Notes: generated by a model not told the origin, from the letters alone. Positions 24,945-37,119 are shown, counted from the stretch's first letter. The stretch: 64,000 nucleotides of DNA from Vespula vulgaris (GCF_905475345.1 NC_066591.1:2821501-2885500), one strand, 5' to 3'. Numbers and translations: made by a program.

Positions 24945-26156
24945 CGTTGGTTTACTCACGTGTAATCGAGAACCGTGACCTGTAAAACAACGAGTATACC
25001 ATAGATCGTCATTATCTCGTGGCTGGACAAACGCCGGAGGTTACATAGGAAGATGTAAAGAAAAGAAGAAAAACAAATGAAAAATACCATTCGTATATGT
25101 CTCGGACTGGACGGTTTCAGAAATATCCTAAATGGCGGCGAACCACGTAAAGATATGAAAAGCCATTGCTTTCGTTTAGATACATCCGTAACTTGTAAAT
25201 ACCTCTGCAATACCATCCCTATAAGCAGCATTTCGCGATATCCATTTCCTTTGAATTACCTACTTTGCATTACGCAAGCAACGACCTCCTTTTCCTTTCT
25301 ATCTTTTCTCCTTTTTTCGTTATGAAATCGAAGGCATTCGATTCAAAGAAAGATCGATCGGAGGAACATCCAAATATTACTTTTCGAAAATATTTTTATT
25401 CTAATGTAATTTTGATTGGATTTATTATGTTTTTGATAAAACATTGAAAAGAACAAAATGCAAAGATCGATCGAAAAAAAAAGGAAGGAAAAGTATAGCG
25501 AAATTATTTTCAAATCACTGTGTCAAACACTTTCATTGCTGTCAAACGAGATGGAAAAAGAGCTATGACATTACATTGTGTGCAATCGATCGATGACGTT
25601 TCTTTTTGCAGCGTTATTCGAAGTGAACACGGTAGTAATCTTGTCTTTCTTTCTCTTCTCGACACCGATGACACAAAGCAACGACGACTGCAGGTCATGC
25701 TCGAGTTCGCATAAGCGAGCAACGCGTTGCTAGAGATGCTGGTGTAGCTCTACACGTCTGAAGGATATTTTATCAAGTATATATTATCATTAAGTGCAAT
25801 ACTGTCGACATTTCTCTCATAGCCTCAGAAAATATGAATACTGAACTTTGTCATCCCAGTTGACCTAACTCATTTGACCTCTCCGATCGACCTTGTTTCC
25901 GTCCACCTTATTTCTATTAAATTCATTGTCTTCATTGTTATCCCGTGAAATTCGGCACAAAGAGACATTGAAGTAGAATAAATATATGACAATGACATTT
26001 TACAAGTCTCGTTCGACAAATATCCATTAAGAACTCATTTTATTTTCTCTAGATACATTAATTAATATTTCATGATATTACTGAAAACATTACTTTGATA
26101 GTTGATATTTGTTACGTATCTTTTATTTATCTATCATTCAGATTATACAAACGACA

Positions 26157-26158
<2 letters not shown>

Positions 26159-26208
<50 letters not shown>
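26159..26208. repeat. (TA)25 microsatellite
   Basis: Perfect, uninterrupted 50-nt TA repeat. Confidence 0.97.
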
Positions 26209-26211
<3 letters not shown>

Positions 26212-26764
26212 GATAAAGGAGATTTTAAAGATTCCGAAGGGATTATTGTAGTTAGATTCTTGAAGAAAAGGAGTCGACGTGAAACGGACAGTAGTAAGTG
26301 ATCGTGAAGAAGATACGAGTCAGTAGTAAGTACCGACGTTTAAACTGAAACACATAGACACGTTGCACGTTCTCGTATATTTGAGCAATTTCAAGGAAAT
26401 CTCTTTTACCGTACGTGTCTCTTGGGAAGCGTGAGTCGATTCAAGTGTGTTTCGACAATCGATAAAGATCCTTCTTCTTCTTTCTCTCATCTTCTAGTAT
26501 GTAGTCCCGTGAATGGCATGCTAAAAGGAGGACAAACGAGAGAGAATGTACGAAAATACGAAAAGCCGTGTTAGTTTTGTGTCAACGAGCGCGAACGAAG
26601 AAGGCACGTATACGGTGACGTATTCGTTCGGAAGCCGAGTAGTCTCTACTAAGAGTTACCCTCTTTCCCTTTAGTCACCCTGCTTCCATCCTCAGTCCAC
26701 GTTTCAAAGAAATTTCTGCGAAAATAAAGCGCCAGCTTGTCTTCCACCTATTCCTCTTTTTTTT

Positions 26765-26880
26765 ATTTTTTCTCTTCTGTCTCTCCGTCTTTCTCTCTCT
26801 CGTCTCTCTCTCTCTTTCTCTTTCTCATATTTCCTATCCATCTATTTCTCTCTCTCTCTATCTTTTTCTCTTTCTCCTTC
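26765..26880. repeat. Imperfect CT-rich tract
   Basis: Polypyrimidine-rich run of CTCT, TTTC and ATCT units. Confidence 0.85.
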
Positions 26881-27331
26881 TCTCCTTTGGTTCCTTGTTC
26901 AGAGAACTCCCTTGAACTGAAATGCGGAAATAAAGAATAGAAAAGAAAGAGAAAGAGAGAGAAAAGGTAAGACGAACGTCGACAACCAGTGCAATCTCTT
27001 CCGTACCAACGGACTCTTCTTCCTCGACGTGGGCTGAACTCGTGAATACGAGTCCGAGTCGGCTGACTTCTTCACTTCGACTTTTATGCTTGGCGAATTC
27101 GACGAGGCGAGTCAGCACGTGATTCGATGAGTATCCTAGCGAGGTAGTTGTTACAACGAGTGGATGTTTCCTGAAGTTTATTTGTCGGGAAACATGTCGT
27201 AAACTAAGTAGAGATTCTAACCTTCCTAAAATATTAACAAAAGATACATTTTCAACTATTTGTTAATAAGGAATATAGGAATAAAGATAAGAATTTATTT
27301 CCAACCTTGAAGAATAACGATCGACTAGACA

Positions 27332-27616
27332 ATGTCCGTTCTTCTTAAAGAAGACATCGAACTTCTCGAAGAAGAAAATTACGAGAATGTCCCAAAGGAA
27401 CTCTCCAAGTCTTTCGCAACGACGTTCATCCAATATATCTACAGAGAAAACTCACATCGACACCATGACCAAGCTTTCCCTCTCGACGAAACACGAAGAG
27501 GAGGGAGAAAAAGAAAGAGAGAGATTCCTCTCGTTCCAATGTGTCCCATCGTTTATCTTGACAGTTCTCCTGTAACGTGGAGTATCTATTACTCTTCGAA
27601 AAAGGGAAGTCAGTAG
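27332..27616 (+). CDS. Small AUG-started ORF of unknown function (94 aa)
   Basis: A 94-codon ORF with an AUG start that is not built on a microsatellite. The first 30 residues are acidic (several Glu-Glu pairs). A basic cluster RRGGRKRKRE near residues 55-65 resembles a nuclear localisation signal, but it partly overlaps a short GA-rich run. No family is recognised, and no signal peptide or membrane segment is visible. Start context is moderate (ACA before AUG). The length is within what chance would give in 64 kb, so a chance ORF remains the likeliest explanation. Confidence 0.13.
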   Translation: MSVLLKEDIELLEEENYENVPKELSKSFATTFIQYIYRENSHRHHDQAFPLDETRRGGRKRKREIPLVPMCPIVYLDSSPVTWSIYYSSKKGSQ

Positions 27617-27961
27617 TTTGGTTTCTTCTTACCACTGGTTAAACGTCCAAACATCTTTAAGGAACTCACCAGATACTGCCGAGCGATTGAACGTTCGAGG
27701 AAAAATTCGATCGGCTCACGGTTCGTTTCTCGTGTCTTTCGCACGACGAACAATGTAATTCTTTCAACGAGATAGTCTTTGTCTTCGTCTATTGTCGAAG
27801 AAACGTCTGGTCTGACATTCGATCTATCTCCTGTTCTACCCCGAGATCGGGATTGAATACAAATTCGTGGTCAACGATTAACCGATAAGAATTTCAAAGA
27901 ATGAAAGATATTTTTCTTTCTACTTTCGTAACTTTGTTTTTCTAAAACGATGTAAGAAATA

Positions 27962-28318
27962 TCAGCAATTATGTTTTATGCAATTTAATGTTGAATAAGA
28001 AAGATCTTTTCTACTGGATGAACTTAAAAAGAACAAAATTAATTCAAGTTGGCATCCCGAATATTTTTCATCGGTTCGATTTTTAAATAAGACGGTAATG
28101 GAAACAATTTTTGTCTTGAAAATAAAGAGATTAACGAACGAGACGTTGAAACGATGGGAAATATTTCCGTATTCCAGATGATCGGCTAAAGTTTTCGGGA
28201 AGTGTGCTAAGGTATGCTCTTTTCTCTGACTATACTTCGTTCCACTCCAAGCCTTGATCGTTGGAAACTTCGACTGACTCTCAGAAGTTCGATCGGCAAG
28301 ATGCTCGTGTCTATGCAT
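27962..28318 (-). CDS. Small AUG-started ORF of unknown function (118 aa)
   Basis: Minus-strand ORF of 118 codons with an AUG at 28318. The first 57 residues are charged and His-rich (begins MHRHEHLADR) without low complexity. The second half contains hydrophobic and Ser-rich patches (FFLSSSS). Start context is weak (T at -3). No domain recognised. Given the stop-codon density expected at this base composition, one or two ORFs of this size are expected by chance. Confidence 0.12.
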   Translation of the reverse strand: MHRHEHLADRTSESQSKFPTIKAWSGTKYSQRKEHTLAHFPKTLADHLEYGNISHRFNVSFVNLFIFKTKIVSITVLFKNRTDEKYSGCQLELILFFLSSSSRKDLSYSTLNCIKHNC

Positions 28319-28319
28319 G

Positions 28320-28510
28320 AACGAACGACGGGTAGCTACGATATATTCGCTGTTGCTTGGTCCTCGTTGGCGTAACTAATTTAACCATGTAAATACAATA
28401 TTGGCTTACCGACCAGACCCGTGGGATCCTATGAAGCTCTTACCCCAAAGTCGCTTCATTCATAGCTCTCTATCAAGTTGGAGCAACCAGCCAACGATCT
28501 TCACTTAAAC
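28320..28510. other. Balanced-composition patch with minus-strand donor-like words
   Basis: About 190 bp richer in G+C than its flanks. On the minus strand it contains two donor-like words, GGGTAAGAG and TCGGTAAGC, but no convincing coding frame leads into either. It may be conserved non-coding DNA. Confidence 0.12.
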
Positions 28511-28522
28511 TGTAAAACTAGA

Positions 28523-28524
<2 letters not shown>

Positions 28525-28576
<52 letters not shown>
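28525..28576. repeat. (CT)n microsatellite
   Basis: CT repeat with three CTGT interruptions at the 5' end and a pure CT 3' half. Confidence 0.95.
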
Positions 28577-28578
<2 letters not shown>

Positions 28579-29479
28579 TTCTCTCCCTCTTTCTTCGCTC
28601 CATGTTCTTCGACGAATTTCAAGCAATTTGTAGGAGCTACAAAAGCTAGCAAAATTCATCGAGTTACTCTCCACACTTACCTTCTTCCTGTCCTCTCTTC
28701 TCTTTTATTGCTTTCAGTTTATCAACCGTGTCTATTCATAAACTCGAGATAGGTATTAAATGTTCTTCAAATTTTTGACGTATGAAGGAAAAGTTTTCTA
28801 TAGCCAAATTTAGTTTTATACTTAACTTTTTTCTTCCCTTTCTTTTTTTCTCACAAAGAAATTCACGTCCTTTGAGCTCCATTTAAATGAAGACATTTCG
28901 ATCTTCTTTTTAGAACATACGAAAGTTTATAAAAGACAAGATAGAATAATTTTGCTTGTATTTCTTTTAAGGAAATTACGGTCCATATGTGAACGTGCAC
29001 GTGACCATACAGATAATTTATGCGCATAACCAACATGGATATAGAGACTCACGTATTATATCCGTATAGATGTTCGTACCTGTGTCGGATTAGTGCGATC
29101 CACCAAGAGAAATTTCGTCGTCTATTATCTAACATAATAGACTTCGTTAATATCAATGTTTGCCTTCACTCGCTCCGACATGTGACTCGTTAAGTACAAT
29201 ATTTTACATGAAATGATTTTATTATCCACTTGTACGTCGAGAAATTTAAGTTGGTAAATGAACTAGCTCTATAGAAAAAAATAAAATAAAAGCAAACAAT
29301 AATCAAATAATCATTTAGAAAAAGTTTATCTTCGAAGGTTTGATTTTAATACTTGTAAGAAGAATTTTCAAGGTTCTTAAAAAAAAAAAGAAAAAAGAAA
29401 AACAAACTTTACAAATATCTATTAAAGTTCTGATGTTATCGTTTCAAGCGCATACGAACGTATAACTAGATATTCATCT

Positions 29480-29857
29480 TTATCTGCTTAAAAATAAATA
29501 CGCGCATAACATTAGCATATTTGACCGAGTTTCAGTGATGTCATAGGTCAAAGACCGAAAACACTGAATGCGTGGATGTTCTCTATGAAAGAGTGTTCGA
29601 TCGAAACGATGGGCTGGCAACGATCGCCAACGAGAGGGTTGGTTGCCCTCGATCCTCTTCTTCCCTCTCTCATATTCGTCCTCCTCGAGATATGTAGCAT
29701 AAAACACACAGGAACGATTTATCGGGAGCTTTATAAGCTTATACAAGTACGTACATACACGAAGAGAAAATAATATGAATGTGTGCGAACGGCGAACTCG
29801 ATGGAGTATTCTATCTCTCTCTATTTCTATTGTACCTTCATCGATCGAGAGGACCAT
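29480..29857 (-). CDS. Longest non-repetitive AUG-started ORF (125 aa), unknown
   Basis: Minus-strand ORF of 125 codons from the AUG at 29857 to the stop at 29480. It is the longest AUG-started frame that does not depend on a microsatellite. It begins MVLSIDEGTIEIERDRIL, has a hydrophobic stretch near residues 28-42 and a charged middle (LEEDEYERGKKRIEG). No domain or motif is recognised. My rough estimate from base composition is that about one ORF of this length is expected by chance in 64 kb over six frames, so this is a candidate only. Confidence 0.12.
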   Translation of the reverse strand: MVLSIDEGTIEIERDRILHRVRRSHTFILFSLRVCTYLYKLIKLPINRSCVFYATYLEEDEYERGKKRIEGNQPSRWRSLPAHRFDRTLFHREHPRIQCFRSLTYDITETRSNMLMLCAYLFLSR

Positions 29858-29962
29858 AGCCCTTATACCGATTGAGTGCACCTATGCCGGCCCTTCTCGA
29901 TATTCTCTATATACTACATGCTCGAGAATGCTGCAAGGCGTTGCAAAGACCTCCTCCTCTCT

Positions 29963-30009
29963 TCTCTCTCTCTCTCTCTCTTTCATACACACACACATAA
30001 ACACACACA
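29963..30009. repeat. Compound (CT)n (CA)n
   Basis: CT repeat at about 29963-29982 followed by CA/ACAT repeats to 30009. Confidence 0.92.
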
Positions 30010-30049
30010 TTTTACATTGTTTCTACATTGTGAGAAGCCTATAATATAG

Positions 30050-32030
30050 GTGTATTACTTTAGAGAATACTCGTTCATGTCATAAGCAAACTATAAATCT
30101 CTTTGGGCATTGGGAGGCGTTCTTAAGAAGATAGAAGATAGGAGAAGAAGAACAGGAAGAGAATGAAGAAGAGGAAGAAAAGGAAGAAGAGGAACGACCC
30201 ATCGAGCTTTCTTGGTGAATTTTATCGACGATCACATTGAACTCTCTTCACGATTCGCCTTCTATTTTTCAATCTTTCTTCCAAGATCGAGCTCCTTCCT
30301 GAGATTCGAGTGGAACCTGCACCGATATAGAGCTACGCTATCCGACGTGAAAAATTCGTACGTAAGAAGATCAGTAGTAAAACAGTAATAGAATTAGTCG
30401 ATCGTTTGTTGTAAAATTTAATAAGATAGAAAGGTAGTAGGGAAACGTACGTGGTATCATAAAGACGAATTATTCATGCAATATATAGTCAGTATTTTTT
30501 CTTGGCAAGAATGCTTGCACGTGAAACATAAAACGAGAAATGTGATTCGATGTGGTATACCTCAATGAAGAAAAAGATTATTATCAGCTTTAGATAGATA
30601 CTGGCAGAATGTTGCCACCTTCTTTCCTTGCCAGAAGAAAAAGGATCTTCTCTTACTCTTTTTTCTTTTTCACTCTCTATCTATCTCTCTCTCCCTCTTT
30701 TGTTTCTATCCAGCTTTCATCGCGTTAAGGTTTAACGACGCACGTATAACGACGCTGGTTATTGCCAGCTGTAAAAGGATGGCGCTTTGAAAGCTTCTCA
30801 AAAGCCACCGAACGCATAAAGCTCATATACGTATACGATACGCAGACGTCTAGAACTTAGTTACAAGAAGTGTGCTACTCCTGACACATCTCGCGATTAC
30901 TCGACGTGTTCGCGATCGTGTAAAACGCACGCCACTCGCATGCATGAATTATTTATATCTTGTAGTTCTAGGTACGCTCAAGTATCCTAAAATATGCTGC
31001 TTTCTTTGAAATGGATAACGCTCGGATAAACATACAAGGGGTAAATTGTTTTTATCCATAGGATTTCGATATTCCTCGTTCGTTCTCTAATATGAATATT
31101 TCATGACGATGCGCCATATTTGAATTGAAAAATAAACTACACTCATAATTGAAAGCAATCCGAAGGAAGCTTCGTACTAATGGGTTTGATCAAAACGTTG
31201 ATTGCAACATGCCCTGCATCGAATGATACACGGATTGATGTCTCTGATTTATATATGTCGATGATTAAAAAACTCTATACGTCGCGATCGCGAGGAAATA
31301 AAAAGAAAAAAAAAGAAAAAAAAAAGAAATACATGGCTTTTCGTAACGCTCACGGTACAAGTCGATGTATGAAAAATTTTTGTCCCAACGAATCCGACTT
31401 TCACGTTTCTTCAGATATCGTATCACTTGTCATCCAGCTTCCCACCTCGGTTCGTTGCTTCTGCACTTCATTCAGAGTGATATTGCTATGTTGCAGATAG
31501 AAAGTAATGCGATCACTTCGATTTTTTAATCGTATATACACATACGTATGCAAATCAATACTTTCAAACATTAAAATATTATCCCTTTGTTAATGATCCA
31601 TTATTGTGAATTTTTTATTATAATGAGATTTCCTTTTTAAAACTGTAGAATAGGTACAATGAATACCGCGTGGTATATAATCCGATAAATATTTAAAATA
31701 TTAAATTCATTTCATATAAACTCATGAATTTTTTACAAATTTATGATAATGTAACACTTTTACATAAAAGACAATCGTAAAGAGGATTTGTAAAGCATAT
31801 AATCGCAGATATATTTTATGCATGTTGAAAATTAATTTTATGAGTTTTAATCAGCGACAGCGAAGTTTATTGATATTTTCGTAAATCTACGGAACGAAAA
31901 TACCTATAATTAATTCCCTAATAATCACTAACGAATAGTAAATAAAATTTAAACGACATCTCTTATAAAACAAGTAAATATATAAACTAGAACACGATCT
32001 CATCGATAATACAGAATTTTCGTTAAATGG
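30050..32030. other. Non-genic AT-rich stretch
   Basis: Contains a GA/AAG-rich purine run at 30125-30195 and a CT-rich run near 30660-30700. An A-rich run at 31300-31330 lies inside an unrecognised 106-codon AUG frame (31180-31500, plus). The part from 31500 to 32030 is strongly AT-rich and stop-dense. Confidence 0.55.
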
Positions 32031-32039
32031 TCTTTATTA

Positions 32040-32170
32040 ATGAGGCGAACATAAATTGGTGCGTTTAATTAATTCTGCGACCTGACGTCACACGAATGAT
32101 TATACACGCCGTGCAAAATTAACGACGACGGACTCTTCCATTTAATCCACTTTTCTAAACGTCTCCCCGA
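32040..32170. promoter_or_regulatory. Possible enhancer with a full CRE
   Basis: Short island with a perfect TGACGTCA at 32083-32090, the consensus CRE bound by CREB/ATF-type bZIP factors. A TTTAATTAATT homeodomain-type word lies about 18 bp upstream. The functional role is inferred from the words alone. Confidence 0.18.
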
Positions 32171-32243
32171 CGCTTAGGAAAAACGCTTGATAAAACTTTT
32201 GCGATCCATGAAGTTTCTCTCCGTCGAACAGAAGCATAGTTTT

Positions 32244-32475
32244 CTCTCTCTCTCTCTCTCTTTCTCTCCCACTCTCTTATGCCATTATATCGGAACGTCA
32301 TCAGGATTCTCTTCTCGCTTCACTGCTCTTGGATCTGACGTTGAACCCTGATATTCTCACTTTATAGCTAACAACGAATGTCGTCACCGTTCAACTACAA
32401 AAGTCGCCATTGTCCGAGTGATTTCTTTCAGCGATTTCTACGGCTGGTCTTCTTTCTCTCTCTCTCTCTCTCTCT
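32244..32475. repeat. Two short (CT)n tracts
   Basis: CT repeats at about 32244-32265 and 32455-32476, same orientation, separated by about 190 bp of unique DNA. Confidence 0.9.
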
Positions 32476-33375
32476 TTCTTCTCTCCTTCGATCGTATAAA
32501 TTCATTCTCATTATCGTTTACGAACCAACCTAATATTGAATTTAAAGAAAGAATCTTATTTCCTTCAAAATAGATATTCTAATATTAACACGAGAACAAT
32601 GATCAAGATTTTTCTTATTTGACGATTATGATAACGTTCAATGTATTCCGTAAAGGAATCTATGAGAGAAGAATGCAAAAGGGTAACCTCCAATTTCTCG
32701 ATATTGCCTCGTAACACGATATCTAGGGTTTTGAAAATATTCATAAAGACTAGTGACCGGTAGAAATTTTCCACTCGAAGAAGCGTCTCATATAAGAAAA
32801 CGAGAGAGAAAGAAAGAGAGAGATATCTTCCTTATACTCTATCGTAACATCGATCTTTCTCTTCTAGAGACAAGTTTTTCTATTCTTTGTCGTGGCTTTG
32901 TTGATCCTATCGATATAGGTTGAAACGATTTTTGCGTGAGATAACATCGATGGCGGACCGAACGTTGTATACAATTTCCATGGTACGACACATTCTATCA
33001 TTTTACAAAGAATCATCTAAAAGGGTGAGATAGACAGAGATTACTTTTACACTCTTTCTCGTAACTAAGTACTTAGAAATCTCATCGTAACGCGAATTCC
33101 TCTCGAAAAACGTAGTAAATCGAGCAAACTCTCGTACCATTCCACGCGTCTTTGTTGAGTTTATTTTCCTTTTTAAATCTACGAAGGAAGCTTGAGTTTA
33201 TTGACTTTCGAAAGGTATCTTTTTGGTGGTACTTTCTACACGAATTCCCTGTACTGAGATTTAGTCGCGACGAGACAAAGAAATAGAGGGGTTTTAATGT
33301 CTGAAATATTTTATTCGAGTCTATCTTTCTTTTTCCTCTTTCTTTCTCAACATATATATGTGATATAGCTCTGTA

Positions 33376-33392
33376 TGTGTGTGTGTGTGTGT
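33376..33392. repeat. (TG)n microsatellite
   Basis: Short perfect TG repeat flanked by TATG and TATA words. Confidence 0.9.
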
Positions 33393-33826
33393 ATACCTCC
33401 GTTTAGTTTTCTTTTCCAAAGCACGACTCTTTCGCAAGAGTATTATCCTTAAGCTCTGGGGCAAAGCCCAAGAAAAATAATTGCTCAATGAAAATGCCAA
33501 CACTTTATCCTGATCTGATTTAGAAATACATTCGATTAAACTCTATTGGTTTGCAAATTAAATCGAAGAAACTGAACTGCTTGTACATACTGGATTCATC
33601 TAACAATGTGAGAAAAAAGAAAGGACTAAAGTTACGTTTTATGTATCGTTTTATAGGGTATTACGCAAATCTTTTTGTCCAAATAATTCGTGGCTACTGA
33701 CCCTTATAGTGTTCCGAACAAAGAGCTTACAGTGGATTGAAGAAGAAGGGTGCGGTTGAGAAAAGCTCCGTAAAAACCTTTTTCTAATCTCTTCGCCCAT
33801 TCGAAAGCATATAATAGCGAGATAAA

Positions 33827-33912
33827 TAGAGCGAGAGAAAGAAAGAAAGATAGAGAGAGAAAGGAGGAGAGAGAGAGAAAGAGAGAGAGAAAGAAAGAGA
33901 AAAAGAAAGAAA
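33827..33912. repeat. Imperfect (GA)n
   Basis: GA repeat with GAAA, AAGA and GGAG interruptions over about 85 nt. Confidence 0.92.
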
Positions 33913-34099
33913 TTCCTCAGCAAGAAAGGTGAACGTGCGGTGGAGGTTAAAGAGAGTTCGTGGTTCCTGTGTGTTCGAAGATGGAAGAATGCTCGAGGAG
34001 AGTGAATAGTCGTCATGGAACTACGTCGACGTGTAAAAGAGGAACTCACAAAGATGAGGAAGGCGGAATGAAATCGGCGAAATTAGTAGCGTGACGTTA

Positions 34100-35630
34100 A
34101 TAAGCCTGAAAGGTTCTCAAAGTTGAATAAGTTTCTCAAATCGATTGGTTCTATTCTTTGTTTCTAATCCAAGCTTTTGTATCAAAGAAAAGTCACGTGA
34201 TTACCTCGTAAATTTCTAACAAGCAAAATTATTGCATATAGTTTGCTCATATATATTTTTCTTTGATGAATGTTAAATGTAAAAACGAAAAGACATTTTT
34301 CTTAAAGATTTATCTTTTCATACGTTCCCTTACTTCCAATTTCCTTTCTCCTTTTTAAGAGTAACTCTATCAAGATAAAAGCTCTTAATCTTGGAATTTG
34401 CCGTGTGACAAAGACGAAACTAACATTTGTCTCTTTCATTCTTTTTCTCTATGTGTTTACGTATACGAGAACGACTAGAGAAAAGGAAAGACGATCGTCC
34501 AGTCCTCTTTTACCAACAACACTCCCAGTGCAATTGAGACGATTGAGAAAAATGAGGGAAGACTAGAGGAAAGGAGATAAATTATTTGCACGGATTTCTT
34601 TCCACATTGCTCGATGATTCCATTTCGTTCCATTAAAAAATAATTCATTTTTCCGAATGATTTGTCATTAAATTTACCGTCATTATCTCTGTCTCATAGC
34701 TCGGAGTACGAGAAATCATTCACGTCGTGTATGTATAAAATGCAATCTGTTATTTAAACTTTATGATTTGATTATGATATTTGATTATGATAGTCATAAA
34801 TGCTATTATTAAGAATTAAAATAAACTTCGAAGATCGATTGTCAAGATCGAATTGCCATAAATATTTCTAAAATATTTACAAATACATATCAAAATGCGA
34901 TCTCACGTCATATAATGCTCCACACGGCGACGAACGAGTGGTTTATTGAAATACCATCACGATTCGAGCATTTAAGAAGGCAAACCTTCTTGGAATTCCA
35001 ATTTCGAGGATCTTGCCACCGGTTTACCATTACTCCAACCGACAACGCCATGGTTTTCCCCAGACGATTATGAGTGCGCCTAATTACGACGGGCGTCTAT
35101 ACATTCCCAGGACTTTCCTCTAGTAAGAATTAAATATCTAGAATAGGAAGCTATGGTACAATTCCTGGAGATGAAATCTTGCGGGTATAATATCTCTTTC
35201 TTTTTTCCCCCTTGGCAATCAATTTTCTTTTATTTTTCTTTTCATCTTACCGATCAACGTTTTATAATTTCATCGAAAAATACCTATCGTTTCGATAAGA
35301 GAACAAAAACCACATAATTTCAAAATTAAAATGAATTATAAATTTTTATTACGTTCTATCTCGATGTATGAAACGAACGTTCGTACCTCGTCTCTATATT
35401 TTATTCAATAACGATTAGAGAAGGAAGCGTAGAAAATTGAAAGATCATAAGAAGCGGTAGTCATTTTGAACGGTATGATCGTTTTAACATAATAAAAGCC
35501 TCGTTTGTTTCGCAAAGTCTCACGATAATGTACCTAGGATAAATGGCTCTAGTATACCCTATTATGCGACAAGCCGTGGCGAGGAAACGAGTAAAAGTTT
35601 CTTCGTCTAACGGTTTAGCGATATTCGAGA
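34100..35630. other. Non-genic unique stretch
   Basis: AT-rich unique DNA with no ORF or repeat of note. A GC-richer patch occurs at about 34910-35110. Confidence 0.6.
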
Positions 35631-35639
35631 ACATCGAGA

Positions 35640-35690
35640 TGGAGAGAGAGAGAAAGAGAGAGAGACAGAGAGAGAGAGAGAGACAGAGTT
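35640..35690. repeat. Imperfect (GA)n
   Basis: GA repeat with AAAG and two CAGA interruptions. Confidence 0.92.
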
Positions 35691-35984
35691 GAGGTAAAGT
35701 GTCGCTATGACAAATTCAGAATGTGAAGGATACTATACGTATAACCCGACCTACGCGATGAAGTTTTGTACTTATGAAACTTTGATGTTAGAAACAACAG
35801 TTTTCGAGGAGAAAAATATAGATAAATAATATACAAAAAGAAATAAAATAAAAGTACTTATCTATTATTTAATTAGCTACATTCTATTACTATATCTATT
35901 ATTTATTTATATATGTAAATGATGTAAAAATGGTTGCAATTAATCGATTAAGTAGGAAAGATATGTGAAACAAATAATTTTATC

Positions 35985-36240
35985 GAACAAGTAGAGAGAA
36001 ACTTCTGATGAACATTAACGTCTTCGTAATGTCTCATTACGTTTGTGCCACGTTCAAAGCCTATTGTCTTTGAAACCAGCAGGGAATTCGCTCTTACAAG
36101 CAACGCTTCAGCACCGCTCTGTAGCATTGTATCGTTACAACGAGCAATACGCATCGATCGTTACTTTGTAATAGTTTCACGAGCGAATAACATGAAGGGA
36201 TATAATTTCAAGGGATGTTTCGTTCGTCGAAGATAGATTT
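35985..36240. promoter_or_regulatory. Candidate enhancer with paired TCF-type sites
   Basis: Island of balanced composition containing TTCAAAG at 36053-36059 and its reverse complement CTTTGAA at 36068-36074. The 8-bp spacer includes ATTGT, a SOX-type core. CTTTGA is the known core of TCF/Pangolin sites. Frames are open on both strands here (a 68-codon AUG frame on minus), but none is recognised. Confidence 0.2.
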
Positions 36241-36316
36241 CAGATCCGAATGAAGATACAGTAACATTTCGGAAAATATTACGATTCTGGAGGGATTATA
36301 CCAGAGAAAAACATAG

Positions 36317-36330
36317 AAAAAGAGAGAGAA

Positions 36331-36384
<54 letters not shown>

Positions 36385-36385
36385 G
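36317..36385. repeat. Compound (GATA)n (GA)n
   Basis: About eight GATA units at 36331-36362 followed directly by a pure GA repeat to 36384. Confidence 0.95.
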
Positions 36386-36582
36386 GAAGGAGAGATCGTT
36401 GGCACGTGGTATCGTTCATTTTATCGAACAGGGTAACGCGTTTATCGAAAAACGAGCGCTATTCGTTGTTCTCTAATGTCTCCAATCTGTTCCACGATCG
36501 ATAACGCGTTTTTCGTTCAAACCGGTTAAACTTGATTACTCGATATCGTTTTATATAGAAGAGACTACACACTATGAATCTC

Positions 36583-36642
<60 letters not shown>
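36583..36642. repeat. (GAT)20 trinucleotide repeat
   Basis: Sixty uninterrupted bases of GAT followed by diverged AAT, GAT and GGT units. It is the longest perfect trinucleotide repeat in the window. Confidence 0.97.
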
Positions 36643-37119
36643 AATGATGGTAGTGGTAGCTTTTAAATTTCACTTTTAAAATATTTCACGTTTCCCATAA
36701 TAATCATTGAGATCATCCACAGACGTTAATGCTATAATCTTAAAATTGAACAATTTAATTATATTCTTTTTAATTTAGAATATTATTTTTAATTTAGATT
36801 ACATCGACGTATCTCTAAGATGAAGCTTTAAAGAAAGGTATTTGGATATTTCTATATAGAGAAATTCGATATTAGACGGATACTCACTCGTAGCAAATAC
36901 TTAACAATCGACGAATTTCATTCCGTCATGTTCCATCCGGACATACATAATAACAATTTTCATGGTAGTAACGATAAACAGTAACTTCACGGATCGTAGA
37001 AATTCTCTTCGTTGATCCACGCTCTTCAGCATCCATGCGTTTTACGTTAAATCCAACGACGAAAGTTGTTTTATCGGTGTGACGCTTTCGTACAAGTTCT
37101 CTCTATCTCTCTTTCTCTT

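Larger units (their letters stand above)
23600..26150. other. Non-genic AT-rich stretch
   Basis: No recognised gene. A GC-richer patch lies at 24180-24300 and a (GA)n tract at 24811-24844. A 39-nt alternating purine-pyrimidine tract lies at 24906-24944. The remaining open frames are short and mostly lack an AUG start. Confidence 0.55.

Noticed and set aside
31180..31500. 106-codon AUG ORF
   Set aside because: The middle is a Lys run from an A-rich tract, and neither side is recognisable.
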